This document shows, piece by piece, positions 62,403 through 64,000 of a stretch of DNA of 64,000 nucleotides. Location: assembly GCA_949358305.1 (NCBI GenBank), contig OX442315.1, positions 33,134,427 to 33,198,426 of the forward strand, read 5' to 3'. The notes below the pieces were generated by a model, which was given only the letters and a program-made list of their open reading frames with translations, had not been told where the DNA came from and searched no databases. The stretch's first letter is position 1. Every line of letters starts with the position of its first letter. This DNA comes from Strigamia acuminata (taxonomy: Eukaryota > Arthropoda > Chilopoda > Geophilomorpha > Linotaeniidae). Made by a program: the position numbers and the translations under genes.

Positions 62403-64000
62403 ACTTTAAATTCAATTTTATCCCAAAATGCAGACAATACAGCAAGTTATAAGTTTAAATTAATAAATAAACCTCAACCAAGGCAAAATTACTTGACAAG
62501 GCAAGCAAAGCAATATAAGACTATTATTTTTCCTTTTGTGGTCTGTAAAAAAAAATGAACTAATAATGAATTTTGGACAACCCCTAAAAATTTACCCATT
62601 TTATTGCAGCATCACTGTACAATCACACGTGAAAAATAACAAATAACTAAAAACTACATTCAGTATCAATATTTGATCTCAAATTAAAAATAAAATCCCT
62701 CTTTTATACTCATAATTCTTTTGAGGGAAAGACCAGAAAATAATTTCAAAAGGGACCTTTATCCCCCCTCCATTTTCTCCACTTCAAACATGAACGTGAC
62801 ACCAGTTCAAGCCGAGTTGAAAACATTTACCAAACTTTTATTTCATTATCAAAAAAAAAAAAAAAAAAAAAAAAAAAAACAATTATTAGACCAAAAATTT
62901 TTTCAATTGAAAACTCCAATTTTTAGGTGTGAAATGTTGACACCTCAAAAGCCAACGACTTCAACCATCAAACAAATGCTTCACAAAAAAACCCTCTACA
63001 TTTTTTTCTCCCCCTATGGCTTTTGTCTCTTAAGGGATATGTTGTGCTTGCATATGTATCAAGTGAGGTGATTCAGACGAAGAAGGGCGTCCCACCCGTC
63101 AACACGGTGAAATGGAAACGCTGAAGGGGTCGGGGAGTTGACGTCAGTCTTTAGGGATAAAATCAAGGGAGAGTGTATTTGTTTCAGTGATGGACATTTT
63201 ACAACATTATCCTTTTTAGTGAGAAGAAAAGCGAGAAAAAATCCAAAAAAAAAAAATCCCCCCCCAAAAAAGAAGAAAAGAAAATCAATTTATCCTCGAG
63301 AATAAATTTAACTACATTTTCGTGCATTATAAAACTTACTGAAATTGTTTACCAATTTGAATTATTTATATTCCATTCTCACATCCATCGTTTCCATTTG
63401 CTAATCTCTCATCTCGTGGGGTTTCAAAATGCTGTGTGGTCACGCTCGATGGACAAGGGTCAGTTACATCATCAAAATCAATTCTACACGTTCGCAAGCT
63501 CGATTAAACATATATTATTTTTGCATCGACTCATGAATATTACAAAACCGAAGAAGAAAGAACAAAAACAAAGTTCGACCCTTCAATTTACCCATTCATA
63601 TATAATGCAGCCTCTCGCCAAAATCCATCAAACAAAAAAGCACCTGCTTCAACCAAAATAAAGCTTCACTGCACGACTTAAAGCAAAACCAGAAAAAAAT
63701 CAAGAAAACACGCCGACCACCATTATTATTGCATTTGGCATTTATACATTTTTCCTTAATTAATTATATTTTCAATTTTATTTATATTTCGCATACCGGC
63801 ACTCAATTACACAAAATTTAATTTTAATTCCTCGAGCTTACACAAACCTCGACCCGGCCCTCAATTCTGTTTCAATCTCGCATCATTACTTATATCTAAA
63901 ATAATTAAATATTGATCACGACGAAAAAGAAAGCAAACCGTATTTTCTGCTGCTCATTTCTCATGTCAATCAATCCACCTCCCCTTTCATTTTCCCTTTT
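62403..64000. other. Noncoding region to the right edge
   Basis: No gene was recognised. An A-run of about 29 nt lies at 62851-62879 and A/C runs at about 63245-63275. A less AT-rich stretch at 63060-63200 contains TGACGTCA but no open frame of note. Confidence 0.45.

Overview
This is AT-rich nuclear DNA from an invertebrate animal, probably an arthropod. The inference rests on spliced genes with many introns of about 60-110 nt next to a few very long ones, an invertebrate-type orphan peptide receptor, and dense small DNA-transposon remnants. The species cannot be named from this window, and no prokaryotic, organellar or viral gene was seen.

Layout. (1) 1-5729, plus strand: the 3' half of a Slo2/KCNT sodium-activated potassium channel gene, about 17 exons, covering much of the cytosolic gating region and the C-terminus. 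The pore exons lie off the left edge. (2) 9083-10282, minus strand: an intact 399-residue rhodopsin-class GPCR in one exon, which lacks the usual TM3 cysteine. (3) 40131-40277 and 56395-56547, minus strand: two consecutive exons, recognised by their protein sequence, of a TRMT10B-like tRNA guanine-9 methyltransferase, separated by a 16.1-kb intron. Its 5' and 3' exons were not found. (4) 39476-39594, plus strand: a full-length but diverged 5S rRNA-like sequence.

The rest is noncoding and rich in terminal-inverted-repeat elements. These are pogo/Tigger-like elements (2411-2596, and 49384-49942 with a decayed CENP-B-type helix-turn-helix), a foldback mariner-like MITE (3921-4296), TTAA-flanked piggyBac-like MITEs (18796-19191, 30595-30973 and two partial ones), hAT-like pieces (about 24690-24790, 61899-62402), a tRNA-derived SINE remnant (30412-30495), and several families I could not place. 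One family has two copies in opposite orientation inside the long TRMT10B intron, so they could pair in the pre-mRNA.

The genes have unrelated roles (neuronal excitability, peptide signalling, tRNA modification), and nothing suggests co-regulation. No clear new multi-gene system was seen. The best leads are the unresolved Slo2 splice junction near 5008-5152, the 5S-like sequence, the inverted MITE pair, and a few exon-like segments without a parent gene.
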